Shown here piece by piece: positions 45,112 to 53,331 of a DNA stretch of 64,000 nucleotides (its first letter is position 1; each line of letters starts with the position of its first letter). Origin of the DNA: Blastococcus aggregatus (GTDB lineage Bacteria > Actinomycetota > Actinomycetes > Mycobacteriales > Geodermatophilaceae); the NCBI RefSeq assembly GCF_900221005.1, contig NZ_OBQI01000005.1, positions 248,001 to 312,000 on the forward strand, in the 5' to 3' direction. The notes beneath the pieces are model-generated. The model worked only from the letters and a program-made list of their open reading frames with translations, had not been told where the DNA came from and did not search any database. Position numbers and translations under genes: made by a program.

Positions 45112-46602
45112 GTGCGGACCGTTCCCGGACCCACGGACCGCGTCGTCGTCATCGGCGCCGGGCTGGCCGGCCTCGCGACGGCCCTGCGGCTGCGCGGCGC
45201 CGGCCGCGAGGTCACCGTCGTCGAGCGCGGGGACGGCCCCGGTGGCCGCGCCGGTCGCATCGAGCAGGGCGGCTACGCGCTGGACACCGGCCCGTCGGTC
45301 TTCACCGCGCCCGAGGTGCTCGCCGACACCCTGGCCGCCGTCGGCGAGGGGCTGACCGACCGGCTGACCCTGACCCCGCTGGAGACCAGCTACCGGGCGC
45401 AGTTCGCCGACGGCAGCTCCCTCGACGTGCACGCCGCCCCGGACGCGTTCGCCGCCGAGGTCGCCCGCATCTGCGGGCCGGCCGAGGCCGACGCCCTGCG
45501 CCGCTACCTCGCCGACCTGGCCGAGCTCTACCGGCTGCAGCTGGCCACGTTCATCGACCGCAACCTCGACTCCCCGCTCGACCTGCTCGGCCCCGAGCTG
45601 GTGCAGCTCGCCCGCCGCGGTGGCTTCGGCCGGCTCTCCTCGCACGTCGCGAAGTACTTCGCCGACGACCGGCTGCGCCGGCTGTTCAGCTTCCAGGCGC
45701 TCTACGCCGGGGTCTCCCCGTTCAAGGCGATCGCCGCGTACGCGGTCATCGCGCAGCTCGACATCGGCGCCGGGGTCTGGCACCCCGAGGGTGGCATCGG
45801 CGCGGTGCCCCGTGCCCTGGCCGGCGCGGCGGCCGACGCCGGGGTGACGTTCCGCTACGGCTCCACCGTCACCGAGCTGCCCACGTCGGGGCGACGGATC
45901 AGCGGCGTGCGGCTGGCCGACGGCGAGGTGCTGCCCGCCGACGCCGTCGTCGTCACCACCGACGCCCCGTGGCGGCTGGTGCCGGGGGTGCCCGCCCCGC
46001 GCCGCCCCGTGTACTCGCCGTCCTGCGTGGCCCTGCACGTCGGCGTGAAGGCCGAGCTGCCCGGCCAGGCGCACCACACGATCAGCTTCGGGGAGTCCTG
46101 GCGCGGGGTCTTCGACGAGCTGACCCGCGACGGCCGGCCCATGACCGATCCCAGCCTCCTGATCAGCATGCCGTCGGTCACCGACCGGACGCTGGCACCC
46201 GAGGGCGGGCAGGTGGTGAGCGTCGTCGCCCCGACCCCGAACCTGGACCCGCGCAGCGGGGGCAACGCGAACCTGGACTGGGCGGCCCTCGGCCCGCGCT
46301 ACCGCGAGGAGCTGCTGGCCACGCTGGACGCGCGCGGGTGGTCCGGTATCGCCGAGGCGATCGAGGTGGAGCACATGGACACGCCCCTGACCTGGGCCGA
46401 GCAGGGCATGGCCGCCGGCACCCCGTTCGCTCTCGCCCACACCTTCGGGCAGACCGGCCCGTTCCGGCCCTCCACGCTCCCCCGCCGCGGGCCGGAGAAC
46501 GTGGTGCTGGCCGGCTCGTCGGTGCAGCCCGGCGTCGGCGTGCCGATGGTGCTGATCAGCGGCCGGCTCGCCGCCGAGCGGATCACGGGGGCACAGCGAT
46601 GA
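45112..46602 (+). CDS. crtI: Phytoene desaturase
   Basis: 496 aa FAD-dependent desaturase that converts phytoene to lycopene by successive double-bond insertion. N-terminal FAD site VVVIGAGLAGLATALRL, then GPGGRAGRIEQGGYALDTGP; DPSLLISMPSVTDRTLAPEGG near residue 345; C-terminal GSSVQPGVGVPMVLISGRL, the bacterial carotenoid-desaturase signature. GTG 45112 follows the crtE stop by one base; the stop overlaps crtB (ATGA). Confidence 0.93.
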   Translation: MRTVPGPTDRVVVIGAGLAGLATALRLRGAGREVTVVERGDGPGGRAGRIEQGGYALDTGPSVFTAPEVLADTLAAVGEGLTDRLTLTPLETSYRAQFADGSSLDVHAAPDAFAAEVARICGPAEADALRRYLADLAELYRLQLATFIDRNLDSPLDLLGPELVQLARRGGFGRLSSHVAKYFADDRLRRLFSFQALYAGVSPFKAIAAYAVIAQLDIGAGVWHPEGGIGAVPRALAGAAADAGVTFRYGSTVTELPTSGRRISGVRLADGEVLPADAVVVTTDAPWRLVPGVPAPRRPVYSPSCVALHVGVKAELPGQAHHTISFGESWRGVFDELTRDGRPMTDPSLLISMPSVTDRTLAPEGGQVVSVVAPTPNLDPRSGGNANLDWAALGPRYREELLATLDARGWSGIAEAIEVEHMDTPLTWAEQGMAAGTPFALAHTFGQTGPFRPSTLPRRGPENVVLAGSSVQPGVGVPMVLISGRLAAERITGAQR

Positions 46603-47552
46603 CGCTGGTCCACCCGCCCGGAACGCAGGCGGCGCAGCAGCAGCAGCTCGAAGCGGCCTACGCGCACTGCGCCGCGATCGCCGCCCGGCACGGCAAGAGC
46701 TACTTCCTGGCCACCCGGCTGCTGACCCCCGACCGGCGGCCCGCCGTCCACGCGCTCTACGCCGCCGCCCGCACCGCCGACGACCTCGTCGACCTGCCCG
46801 GAGCCGACCCGCAGGGCGACCTCGCCGAGTGGTCGCGGGCGTTGCTCGCCGAGCTCGAGGCCGGCTGGTCGGAGGACCCGGTCCGGCTGGCCATGGTGCA
46901 CACCTACCGCCGCTACGCCATCCCGGTCGAGCACCTGGTCGACTTCCTCGCCGCCATGACCAGCGACCTCGACGTCGACTCCTACGCCGACCTCGCCGCG
47001 CTCGACCGGTACATGTGGGGCTCGGCGTCGGTCATCGGCCTGCAGGTGCTGCCGGTCCTGGGCACCGCGCCCGGCGTCGCCCGCGAGGAGGCCGCGCCGC
47101 ACGCCATCGCCCTCGGCGAGGCCTTCCAGCTGACCAACTTCCTGCGCGACGTCGCCGAGGACATCGACCGCGGCCGCGTCTACCTGCCCGCCGATCTCAT
47201 GGCGGCGCACGGGGTGACCCGCGAGCAGCTCGCCGAGAAGCGGCACTCCCCAGGGTTCGAGGCGCTGATGCGCGAGATGGTCGAGGTCACCCGCCGCCGC
47301 TACGACGACGCCGCCCTCGGCACGCCGATGCTCGCCCCCGAGTCCCGCGACTGCGTCCGCGCGGCCACCGACCTCTACGGCGGCATCCTCGGCGAGATCG
47401 AGCGCGCGGACTACCGGGTGCTCGACGGCCGGGTGTCGGTGTCCAAGCCCCGCCGCCTGGCGGTGTTCGCCCGCCGGTTGACCGCCGCCCAGCTGGCCAG
47501 GGTCAGGGTCACCATGGCGAAGCCGAAGAGCAGGTCCTCGACCGGCGCGTAG
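46599..47552 (+). CDS. crtB: Phytoene synthase
   Basis: 317 aa squalene/phytoene-synthase-family enzyme that condenses two GGPP. Seen: KSYFLATRLLTPDRRPAVHAL, the first Asp motif AARTADDLVD (DxxxD), MWGSASVIGLQVL, the second motif FLRDVAEDIDRGRVYLP and VSVSKPRRLAVFARRL. ATG overlaps the crtI stop. The last 47 codons are antisense to the 3' end of crtYd, a 142-base convergent overlap; the conserved enzyme body ends near the start of that overlap. Confidence 0.94.
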   Translation: MTLVHPPGTQAAQQQQLEAAYAHCAAIAARHGKSYFLATRLLTPDRRPAVHALYAAARTADDLVDLPGADPQGDLAEWSRALLAELEAGWSEDPVRLAMVHTYRRYAIPVEHLVDFLAAMTSDLDVDSYADLAALDRYMWGSASVIGLQVLPVLGTAPGVAREEAAPHAIALGEAFQLTNFLRDVAEDIDRGRVYLPADLMAAHGVTREQLAEKRHSPGFEALMREMVEVTRRRYDDAALGTPMLAPESRDCVRAATDLYGGILGEIERADYRVLDGRVSVSKPRRLAVFARRLTAAQLARVRVTMAKPKSRSSTGA

Positions 47553-47758
47553 GCGATCCGCGGACCCCAGATGGCCCGCTCGTCGTAGACCACGACGTCC
47601 AGGCCGGTGAGCACGCCGTTCATCAGCAGCTGGAAGAACACGATGATCGCGTAGGCGGTCCAGAAGACCTTCCGGGTCACCATCCGGGTCCGGTAGACGG
47701 CCAGGTCCACGACCAGGACGGCGACGACGGCGACGATCGCCAGGGCGCTGTAGCTCAT
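47411..47758 (-). CDS. crtYd: Lycopene cyclase domain protein, small subunit B (CrtYd type)
   Basis: 115 aa membrane protein with three hydrophobic segments (SALAIVAVVAVLVVDLAV; FWTAYAIIVFFQLLMNGVL; and the segment after YAPVEDLLFGFAMVTLTL). The PxE(E/D)xxF motif is present as PVEDLLF. Together with CrtYc it forms a heterodimeric lycopene cyclase that makes beta (or C50 epsilon/beta) rings. ATG 47758 overlaps the crtYc stop. The 3' end runs 142 bases into crtB on the opposite strand. Confidence 0.85.
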   Translation of the reverse strand: MSYSALAIVAVVAVLVVDLAVYRTRMVTRKVFWTAYAIIVFFQLLMNGVLTGLDVVVYDERAIWGPRIAYAPVEDLLFGFAMVTLTLASWAAVNRRANTARRRGLDTDTRPSSTR

Positions 47759-48099
47759 GCGTCGGCCTCCTCGGGGGGATAGCCGGCGTCCCAGCCGGTC
47801 ACCCGGCGGACCGCCTCCAGCGCCAGCACCGAGCACAGCGGGACCACGAGGAAGAACAGCGCCTCCTCGACCGGGATCCCCCCGGGCAACCGGACGTCGA
47901 GGGTGCGCACGGACGAGTAGTCCCAGTGCCCCTGGTCGATCGCGTAGAGCACCCAGACGACGAAGACGGTGAACTCGGGCAGCACCGCCAGCAGGAACCG
48001 CCGCCAGCGGGCGTAGACCCGCACCCGGAGCACCAGCTCCAGGGGTGCGGTGACGACCAGGCAGCCGACGAGCAGGCCGAGGTAGGTCAGCTGCTCCAC
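47755..48099 (-). CDS. crtYc: Lycopene cyclase domain protein, small subunit A (CrtYc type)
   Basis: 114 aa membrane protein with three hydrophobic segments (YLGLLVGCLVVTAPLELVL; FLLAVLPEFTVFVVWVLYAI; and ALFFLVVPLCSVLALEAV), and IPVEEALFF, the PxEExxF motif of the small lycopene cyclase subunits. GTG 48099 has a GGAAGGA site about 7 bases upstream. It is transcribed toward crtB, opposite to crtE-crtI-crtB. Confidence 0.85.
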   Translation of the reverse strand: MEQLTYLGLLVGCLVVTAPLELVLRVRVYARWRRFLLAVLPEFTVFVVWVLYAIDQGHWDYSSVRTLDVRLPGGIPVEEALFFLVVPLCSVLALEAVRRVTGWDAGYPPEEADA

Positions 48100-48170
48100 G
48101 ACAGGTCCTTCCCCGTGGGCACCGGGGCCGGATGCACCCTGCTCACGACGCCGGGCTCAGGAGGACGAGG

Positions 48171-48494
48171 TCAGAACGCCAGGGCCTGCGCCCGGCGGGT
48201 GACCTCGGTGTGCCGGTCGTCGCGCAACGCCTGGACCGGGGTGCCGGGGAGCGTGTCGTCCTCCCGGAACAGCCAGTCGAAGGCCTGCTCGTCGGTGAAG
48301 CCGCCGTCCTGGAGCACGGTCAGCAGCCCGGGCAGGTGCTTGAGGATGATGCCGTCCTGGACGAAAGCGGCCGGGATCTTGCCGTTGCCGCTGCCGGGGA
48401 CGGCCATCAGCTTGCGGTCGCGCAGCAGCTGCCGGACCCGGTTCGGCGAGGTACCCAGGAGCTGGGCGACCTCCGCGGGGGTGAACGTGTCCAT
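48171..48494 (-). CDS. Rv2175c-family DNA-binding protein
   Basis: 107 aa. An N-terminal winged or MerR-like helix-turn-helix (FTPAEVAQLLGTSPNRVRQL, residues 4-23) is followed by a helical C-terminal domain (LPGLLTVLQDGGFTDEQAFDW, DDTLPGTPVQALRDDRHTEV) characteristic of mycobacterial Rv2175c, which is a DNA-binding substrate of the kinase PknL. A Ser/Thr kinase gene in the same relative position lies at 51345. ATG 48494 overlaps the -10 box of the divergent gene. Confidence 0.85.
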   Translation of the reverse strand: MDTFTPAEVAQLLGTSPNRVRQLLRDRKLMAVPGSGNGKIPAAFVQDGIILKHLPGLLTVLQDGGFTDEQAFDWLFREDDTLPGTPVQALRDDRHTEVTRRAQALAF

Positions 48495-48508
48495 AAGGTG
48501 CGAGCCTA
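48494..48508. promoter_or_regulatory. Interlocked divergent leaderless promoters
   Basis: On the plus strand TAAGGT (48494-48499) lies 8 bases before ATG 48508. On the minus strand TAGGCT (48508-48503) lies 8 bases before ATG 48494. Each -10 box overlaps the other gene's start codon, and the two start codons are only 13 bases apart, so there is no room for Shine-Dalgarno sites. Both genes are probably leaderless and their promoters should compete. Confidence 0.6.
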
Positions 48509-49644
48509 TGGCGCCTCCACGACCAGCCGACAGCCCGGTGCCGGGGCAGCGACGTCGCGCCGTGGGCGAGGAGACGCCGGAGGACGCCGGAGTCGAGCCG
48601 CCGTACCTCGACCTGGAGCGGCTCGAGGGCGGCGCGCTCGAGCTCCTGCCCGCCGACGTCTTCGACTACTACGCCGGCGGCGCGGAGTCCGAGACGACGT
48701 TGCGCGAGGCCCCGGGCTCCTGGCGTTCGTGGCGGCTGCGGCCGCGCGTGCTGCGCGGCGTCACGTCCGTGCCGCTGGACACCGAACTGCTCGGCAGCCC
48801 GGTCCGGTCCCCGATCGGCGTCGCACCGTGGGCCTACCAGGGCATGGCGCACCCGGACGGCGAGCTGGCCACGGCCCGGGGTGCGGCGGCGGCCGGCTCG
48901 CTCATGACCGTCTCGACCAGCGCCACGCACACCCTGGAGGAGGTGGCGGCCGCCGCGGCCGGCTCACCTGCCTGGTTCCAGCTCTACCGGCTGCACTCCG
49001 GCGCGCACACCGACGACCTCGCCCGCCGCGCCGGGGCCGCGGGCTACGCCGCCCTCGTGCTCACCGTCGACCTGCCGCTGCTCGGCCGCCGCCGCCGCGA
49101 CCTGCGGCACGACTTCGCGCTCCCGGCCGGCCTCCGGATGGCCAACCACCCGGCCGACGGTGACCGCCCCTCGCTGCAGGACCTGGCGACCGCGACCTGG
49201 ACCTTCGACGACATCGCCCGCTTCGGCGACCTCTCCGGCCTGCCGGTCGTGGTGAAGGGCGTGCTCCGCGGGGACGACGCCACGCGCTGCGTGCAGGCCG
49301 GCGCCGCCGCCGTCTGGGTCTCCACGCACGGTGGCCGCCAGGTCGACCCGGCGGTGGCCAGCGCGCACGCCCTGCCGGAGGTGGTCGACGCCGTCGGCGA
49401 CGAGGTCGAGGTCTACGCCGACGGCGGCATCCGCTCCGGCTCGGACGTGCTCACCGCCCTCGCCCTGGGCGCGCGGGCGGTCTTCGTCGGCCGGCCCACC
49501 ATCTGGGGGCTGGCCACCGGCGGGGCCGACGGGGTGGCCGGGGTCCTCACCGGGCTCGGCGAGGAGCTCGCGCACACGATGGCGCTCTGCGGCGTGACCG
49601 ACGTCCGGTCGGTGCCCCGCGACACCGTCGTCCCCGCGCGATAA
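48508..49644 (+). CDS. FMN-dependent alpha-hydroxy-acid oxidizing protein
   Basis: 378 aa TIM-barrel flavoprotein of the lactate/glycolate oxidase group; oxidises an L-2-hydroxy acid. Seen: FDYYAGGAESETTLREA, APWAYQGMAHPDGELATARG, WFQLYRLHSGAHTDDL, VVVKGVLRGDDATRCVQAG, and the active-site segment STHGGRQVD (usually SNHGGRQLD; catalytic His kept), then YADGGIRSGSDVLTALALGA. ATG 48508 is chosen from the -10 box 8 bases upstream; GTG 48562 is an alternative. Whether it is an oxidase or a dehydrogenase cannot be read. Confidence 0.88.
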   Translation: MAPPRPADSPVPGQRRRAVGEETPEDAGVEPPYLDLERLEGGALELLPADVFDYYAGGAESETTLREAPGSWRSWRLRPRVLRGVTSVPLDTELLGSPVRSPIGVAPWAYQGMAHPDGELATARGAAAAGSLMTVSTSATHTLEEVAAAAAGSPAWFQLYRLHSGAHTDDLARRAGAAGYAALVLTVDLPLLGRRRRDLRHDFALPAGLRMANHPADGDRPSLQDLATATWTFDDIARFGDLSGLPVVVKGVLRGDDATRCVQAGAAAVWVSTHGGRQVDPAVASAHALPEVVDAVGDEVEVYADGGIRSGSDVLTALALGARAVFVGRPTIWGLATGGADGVAGVLTGLGEELAHTMALCGVTDVRSVPRDTVVPAR

Positions 49645-49653
49645 CCTGACCCC

Positions 49654-49737
49654 TGGGCCGTGACTGGCGCGAAGAGGTGGGCACCCACCGGGGAGCGGTC
49701 CTGTTCCTCCCCTGCCGCGCGCCTGGGCGCCCCCTGT
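49654..49737 (+). ncRNA. ZTP riboswitch (pfl motif) upstream of glyA
   Basis: GGGCCGTGACTGGCG at the 5' side, ACCCACCGGGGAGCGG in the middle and GCCGCGCGCCTGGGCG at the 3' side match the conserved blocks of the pfl/ZTP aptamer (GUGACUGGCG, CCACCGGGGAGCG, CCGCxCGCCUGGGC). The motif ends about 22-28 bases before the glyA start. ZTP accumulates when 10-formyl-THF is low, so the switch is expected to raise SHMT expression then. Identified from memory of the consensus. Confidence 0.9.
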
Positions 49738-49758
49738 CGACGATCCCAGGAGACCCCC

Positions 49759-51234
49759 ATGACCACCGCGCCCTCCACCACCCCGTCGGCCACGCCCTTC
49801 GACGCGGCCACCGCCTCCGACGCGTACCGCAGCGCCCTGTCGGTGATCGGCGCGGTCGAGCCGCGGGTCGCCGCCGCGATCAGCCAGGAGCTCACCGACC
49901 AGCGCGAGTCGCTCAAGCTGATCGCCAGCGAGAACTACGCCAGCCCCGCCGTGCTGCTCACCATGGGCAACTGGTTCAGCGACAAGTACGCCGAGGGCAC
50001 CGTCGGGCACCGCTTCTACGCGGGCTGCCAGAACGTCGACACCGTGGAGGCGCTCGCCGCCGAGCACGCCCGCGAGCTGTTCGGCGCGCCCTACGCCTAC
50101 GTGCAGCCGCACTCGGGCATCGACGCCAACCTGGTCGCCTTCTGGGCCGTGCTGGCCCAGCGCGTCGAGCTGCCGGCGCTGCAGCAGGCCGGCGCCAAGC
50201 ACGTCAACGACCTCACCGACGCCGACTGGGCGACGCTGCGCCGGGCCCTGGGCGACCAGCGGATGCTCGGCATGTCCCTGGACGCCGGCGGCCACCTCAC
50301 GCACGGCTTCCGCCCCAACATCAGCGGCAAGATGTTCGAGCAGTCCTCCTACGGCACCGACCCGTCGACCGAACTGCTCGACTACGACGCCGTCCGGGCC
50401 CGGGCCCGGGAGTTCAAGCCGCTGATCCTCATGGCCGGCTACTCCGCCTACCCGCGCCGGGTGAACTTCGCGACGATGCGCGAGATCGCCGACGAGGTGG
50501 GCGCCACGCTCGTCGTCGACATGGCGCACTTCGCGGGCCTGGTGGCGGGCAAGGTGCTCACCGGCGACTTCGACCCGGTGCCGCACGCCCACGTCGTCAC
50601 CAGCACCAGCCACAAGTCGCTGCGCGGCCCGCGCGGCGGTTTCGTGCTGGCCCAGCCGGAGTTCGCCGACGCCGTCGACCGGGGCTGCCCGATGGTGCTC
50701 GGCGGCCCGCTCCCGCACGTGATGGCCGCCAAGGCCGTGGCCTTCGCCGAGGCCCGGCAGCCCGCGTTCGCCGGCTACGCCCAGGCCGTCGCCGACAACG
50801 CGCAGCGCCTCGCCGAGGGCCTGAGCAGCCGGGGCGCGCGCCTGGTCACCGGCGGCACCGACAACCACCTGGTGCTGCTCGACGTCACCGCCTTCGGCCT
50901 CACCGGCCGGCAGGCCGAGTCCGCGCTGCTCGACGCCGGCATCGTCACCAACCGCAACGCCATCCCGGCCGACCCGAACGGCGCCTGGTACACCTCCGGC
51001 GTCCGCCTGGGCACCCCGGCGCTGACCACCCGCGGGTTCGGCGCGGCCGAGTTCGACCGGACGGCGGAGCTCATCGTCGACGTCCTCACCGGTGCCACCC
51101 CGACCGCGACCCGCGACGGTGGCGTCTCCAAGGCGAAGTACGTGCTGACCGACGGCCTGGCCGACCGGACCCGCGCGGCCACCGCCGAGCTGCTCGCGGC
51201 GCACCCGCTCTACCCCGGCCTGGACCTGGGCTGA
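49759..51234 (+). CDS. glyA: Serine hydroxymethyltransferase
   Basis: 491 aa PLP enzyme that interconverts serine and glycine while charging THF with a one-carbon unit. Seen: [68 protein letters not shown], and the PLP-lysine segment [21 protein letters not shown] 40-50 residue insert after [15 protein letters not shown] ([17 protein letters not shown]) distinguishes this long subtype from E. coli GlyA (417 aa). ATG 49759 has AGGAG 6 bases upstream; an earlier in-frame start would lie within the ZTP riboswitch. Confidence 0.95.
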   Translation: MTTAPSTTPSATPFDAATASDAYRSALSVIGAVEPRVAAAISQELTDQRESLKLIASENYASPAVLLTMGNWFSDKYAEGTVGHRFYAGCQNVDTVEALAAEHARELFGAPYAYVQPHSGIDANLVAFWAVLAQRVELPALQQAGAKHVNDLTDADWATLRRALGDQRMLGMSLDAGGHLTHGFRPNISGKMFEQSSYGTDPSTELLDYDAVRARAREFKPLILMAGYSAYPRRVNFATMREIADEVGATLVVDMAHFAGLVAGKVLTGDFDPVPHAHVVTSTSHKSLRGPRGGFVLAQPEFADAVDRGCPMVLGGPLPHVMAAKAVAFAEARQPAFAGYAQAVADNAQRLAEGLSSRGARLVTGGTDNHLVLLDVTAFGLTGRQAESALLDAGIVTNRNAIPADPNGAWYTSGVRLGTPALTTRGFGAAEFDRTAELIVDVLTGATPTATRDGGVSKAKYVLTDGLADRTRAATAELLAAHPLYPGLDLG

Positions 51235-51331
51235 GCGGCCGGCTGTGACGCGGGTCGGTTGACCATCCGCACCACGGGTCCCGGGCGTCCCCCGCACAGC
51301 GTGGGAGGCCCCCCGGGCCCGTCGTCGCTCC

Positions 51332-51337
51332 TACACT
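51332..51337 (+). promoter_or_regulatory. -10 box (TACACT) of probable leaderless kinase transcript
   Basis: TACACT lies exactly 7 bases before GTG 51345 and there is no Shine-Dalgarno, so the mRNA probably starts at the initiation codon. Confidence 0.55.
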
Positions 51338-51344
51338 CGGCCAG

Positions 51345-53318
51345 GTGGACACCGCCGTGACCGACCCCGTGGTCGGCCTCGTTCTGGAGGGGCGCTATCG
51401 CCTCGAGGAGCGGGTGGCCCGCGGCGGCATGTCGACCGTCTACTCGGCCACCGACCTGCGGCTGCACAAGACCGTCGCGGTCAAGGTCATGGCCGAGCAC
51501 CTGGCGCACGACCCGACCTTCGTCGACCGGTTCACCCGCGAGGCGCGAGCCGCGGCGATGCTCAGCCACCCGAACGTCGTCGGCGTCAGCGACCAGGGCA
51601 GCGACCAGGGCCTGGTGTTCCTGGTCATGGAGCTGGTGCGCGGGCGGACGCTGCGTGACCTGCTCACCGCCCGCGGCCGGCTGACCGTCGGCGAGGCGTT
51701 CGCCGTCCTCGAGCCGGTGCTGTCCGGGCTGACGGCCGCGCACCGCGCCGGCATCGTGCACCGCGACATCAAGCCGGAGAACGTCCTCATCGGCATCGAC
51801 GGCGTGGTCAAGGTCGCCGACTTCGGCCTGGCGCGCGCCGTCGTCGGCACCGGCCAGACCAGCCAGACCGGCGGCGTGCTCATCGGCACGGTCGCCTACC
51901 TCTCCCCCGAGCAGCTCGAGCGGGGCCGCGCCGACGCCCGCTCCGACATCTACGCGGCCGGCATCGTGCTCTTCGAGATGCTCACCGGGCACCCGCCCTA
52001 CGGCGGTGACACCCCGCTCGCCATCGCCTACCAGCACGTGCACCACGACGTCCCCGCGCCGTCGACCGAGGTGCCGGGCCTGCCGTGGGCGGTCGACGAG
52101 CTTGTCGCCCGCGGCACCCGCCGCGACCCGGCCGGCCGGCCGATCGACGCCGGCGCGTTCCTCGCCGAGCTGTCCGACGTCCGCAAGGACCTGGGCATCG
52201 AGCCGGTGCCGGTGCCCACCGGGCGCAGCACCGCCGGCCCGGGCACGCTCCGCCCGACCAACCGGCCCACCCGCCCGCGGCACCCCAGCGACCCGGGCAC
52301 CGCCGTCCTCGGCGCCCAGCGCAGCGGGCGCACCAGCATGCTGCCCGCCATGGGCGCCGGCCCCACGACCGACGTCGGCGGCCGCCGGCCGGGGGTGGAC
52401 CGTGCCCGCCCCGGCGTGCCGCAGCACATCCGCCGGCGCCGGGCCCGCTTCGCCGTGGCGCTGGTGCTGCTGCTGGCGGTCACCATCGGGGCGATCGGCT
52501 GGTGGATGGGCAGCGGCCGGTGGACCGACGTCCCGACCCTGGTGGGCAAGTCGCGCGAGGCGGCCGTCGACATGCTGCAGGACGCCGGCCTGGACCCGAA
52601 GCCGGTCGTCGAGCAGTTCAGCGAGACGGTGCCCGCAGGCACCGTCATCTCCACCGACCCCGTGGCCGGCCGCGAGGCGATCCGGGGCACCGACGTGCAG
52701 GTGGTCGTCTCGAAGGGGCCGGAGCGCTACGTCGTCGCCACCGAGCTCGTGGGCCGGCCGGCCGACGAGGTCGAGGCCGAGCTGCAGGAGACCGTGCCGG
52801 TGCAGATCACCCGCAGCGACGTCTACGACGACGAGGTGGCGCCGGGCCTGGTCACCGGTTTCGACCCCGCCCCCGGCACGCAGCTGACCCGCGACCAGGT
52901 GGTCACGATGCTGGTCAGCAAGGGCCACGCGCCGGTGGCCGTGCCCGACGTGACCGGGCAGTCGCCGGAGCAGGCGGTGGCCAACCTCGAGGCGCTGGGC
53001 TTCACGGTCGAGCGGGCCGAGGACGGCCGCAGCGCCGCCGTCGACAAGGGCGAGGTCATGGCCGTCGACCCCGCACCGGGCCGCGAGGCGCCCTACCGCG
53101 GCACGGTGACGATCCAGGTCTCGGTCGGCGTGCCGCTGGTCGAGGTCCCCGACGTGGTCGGGATGAACGAGGCCGAGGCGACCGCCGCGCTCAAGGCGGT
53201 GGGCCTGCAGGTCGAGTCCACCCGGTTCTTCGGCGACCGGGTCTTCCGGCAGAGCGTGAGCCCCGGCGAGACCGTCGAACAGGGCTCCAAGATCACCATC
53301 CTCCTGACCTTCGGATAG
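51345..53318 (+). CDS. pknL: Membrane Ser/Thr protein kinase with PASTA repeats (PknL position)
   Basis: 657 aa Hanks-type kinase. Kinase domain residues 16-280: RVARGGMSTVY glycine loop, Lys47, HRD at 139-141, DFG at 159-161, activation loop with several Thr. A Pro/Thr-rich juxtamembrane linker follows, then one membrane helix (about 367-388) and four extracytoplasmic PASTA repeats (about 391-657), which bind muropeptide or lipid II fragments in related kinases. Synteny with Rv2175c and aroG points to PknL, but mycobacterial PknL lacks the PASTA array, so domain-wise it is closer to PknB. GTG 51345 preferred (-10 box 7 bases upstream); GTG 51357 possible. Confidence 0.88.
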   Translation: MDTAVTDPVVGLVLEGRYRLEERVARGGMSTVYSATDLRLHKTVAVKVMAEHLAHDPTFVDRFTREARAAAMLSHPNVVGVSDQGSDQGLVFLVMELVRGRTLRDLLTARGRLTVGEAFAVLEPVLSGLTAAHRAGIVHRDIKPENVLIGIDGVVKVADFGLARAVVGTGQTSQTGGVLIGTVAYLSPEQLERGRADARSDIYAAGIVLFEMLTGHPPYGGDTPLAIAYQHVHHDVPAPSTEVPGLPWAVDELVARGTRRDPAGRPIDAGAFLAELSDVRKDLGIEPVPVPTGRSTAGPGTLRPTNRPTRPRHPSDPGTAVLGAQRSGRTSMLPAMGAGPTTDVGGRRPGVDRARPGVPQHIRRRRARFAVALVLLLAVTIGAIGWWMGSGRWTDVPTLVGKSREAAVDMLQDAGLDPKPVVEQFSETVPAGTVISTDPVAGREAIRGTDVQVVVSKGPERYVVATELVGRPADEVEAELQETVPVQITRSDVYDDEVAPGLVTGFDPAPGTQLTRDQVVTMLVSKGHAPVAVPDVTGQSPEQAVANLEALGFTVERAEDGRSAAVDKGEVMAVDPAPGREAPYRGTVTIQVSVGVPLVEVPDVVGMNEAEATAALKAVGLQVESTRFFGDRVFRQSVSPGETVEQGSKITILLTFG

Positions 53319-53331
53319 GCCTCCTCCCGCA

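Noticed and set aside
49660-49758. Upstream in-frame start for glyA
   Set aside because: Lies within the ZTP riboswitch; ATG 49759 has a proper AGGAG site.
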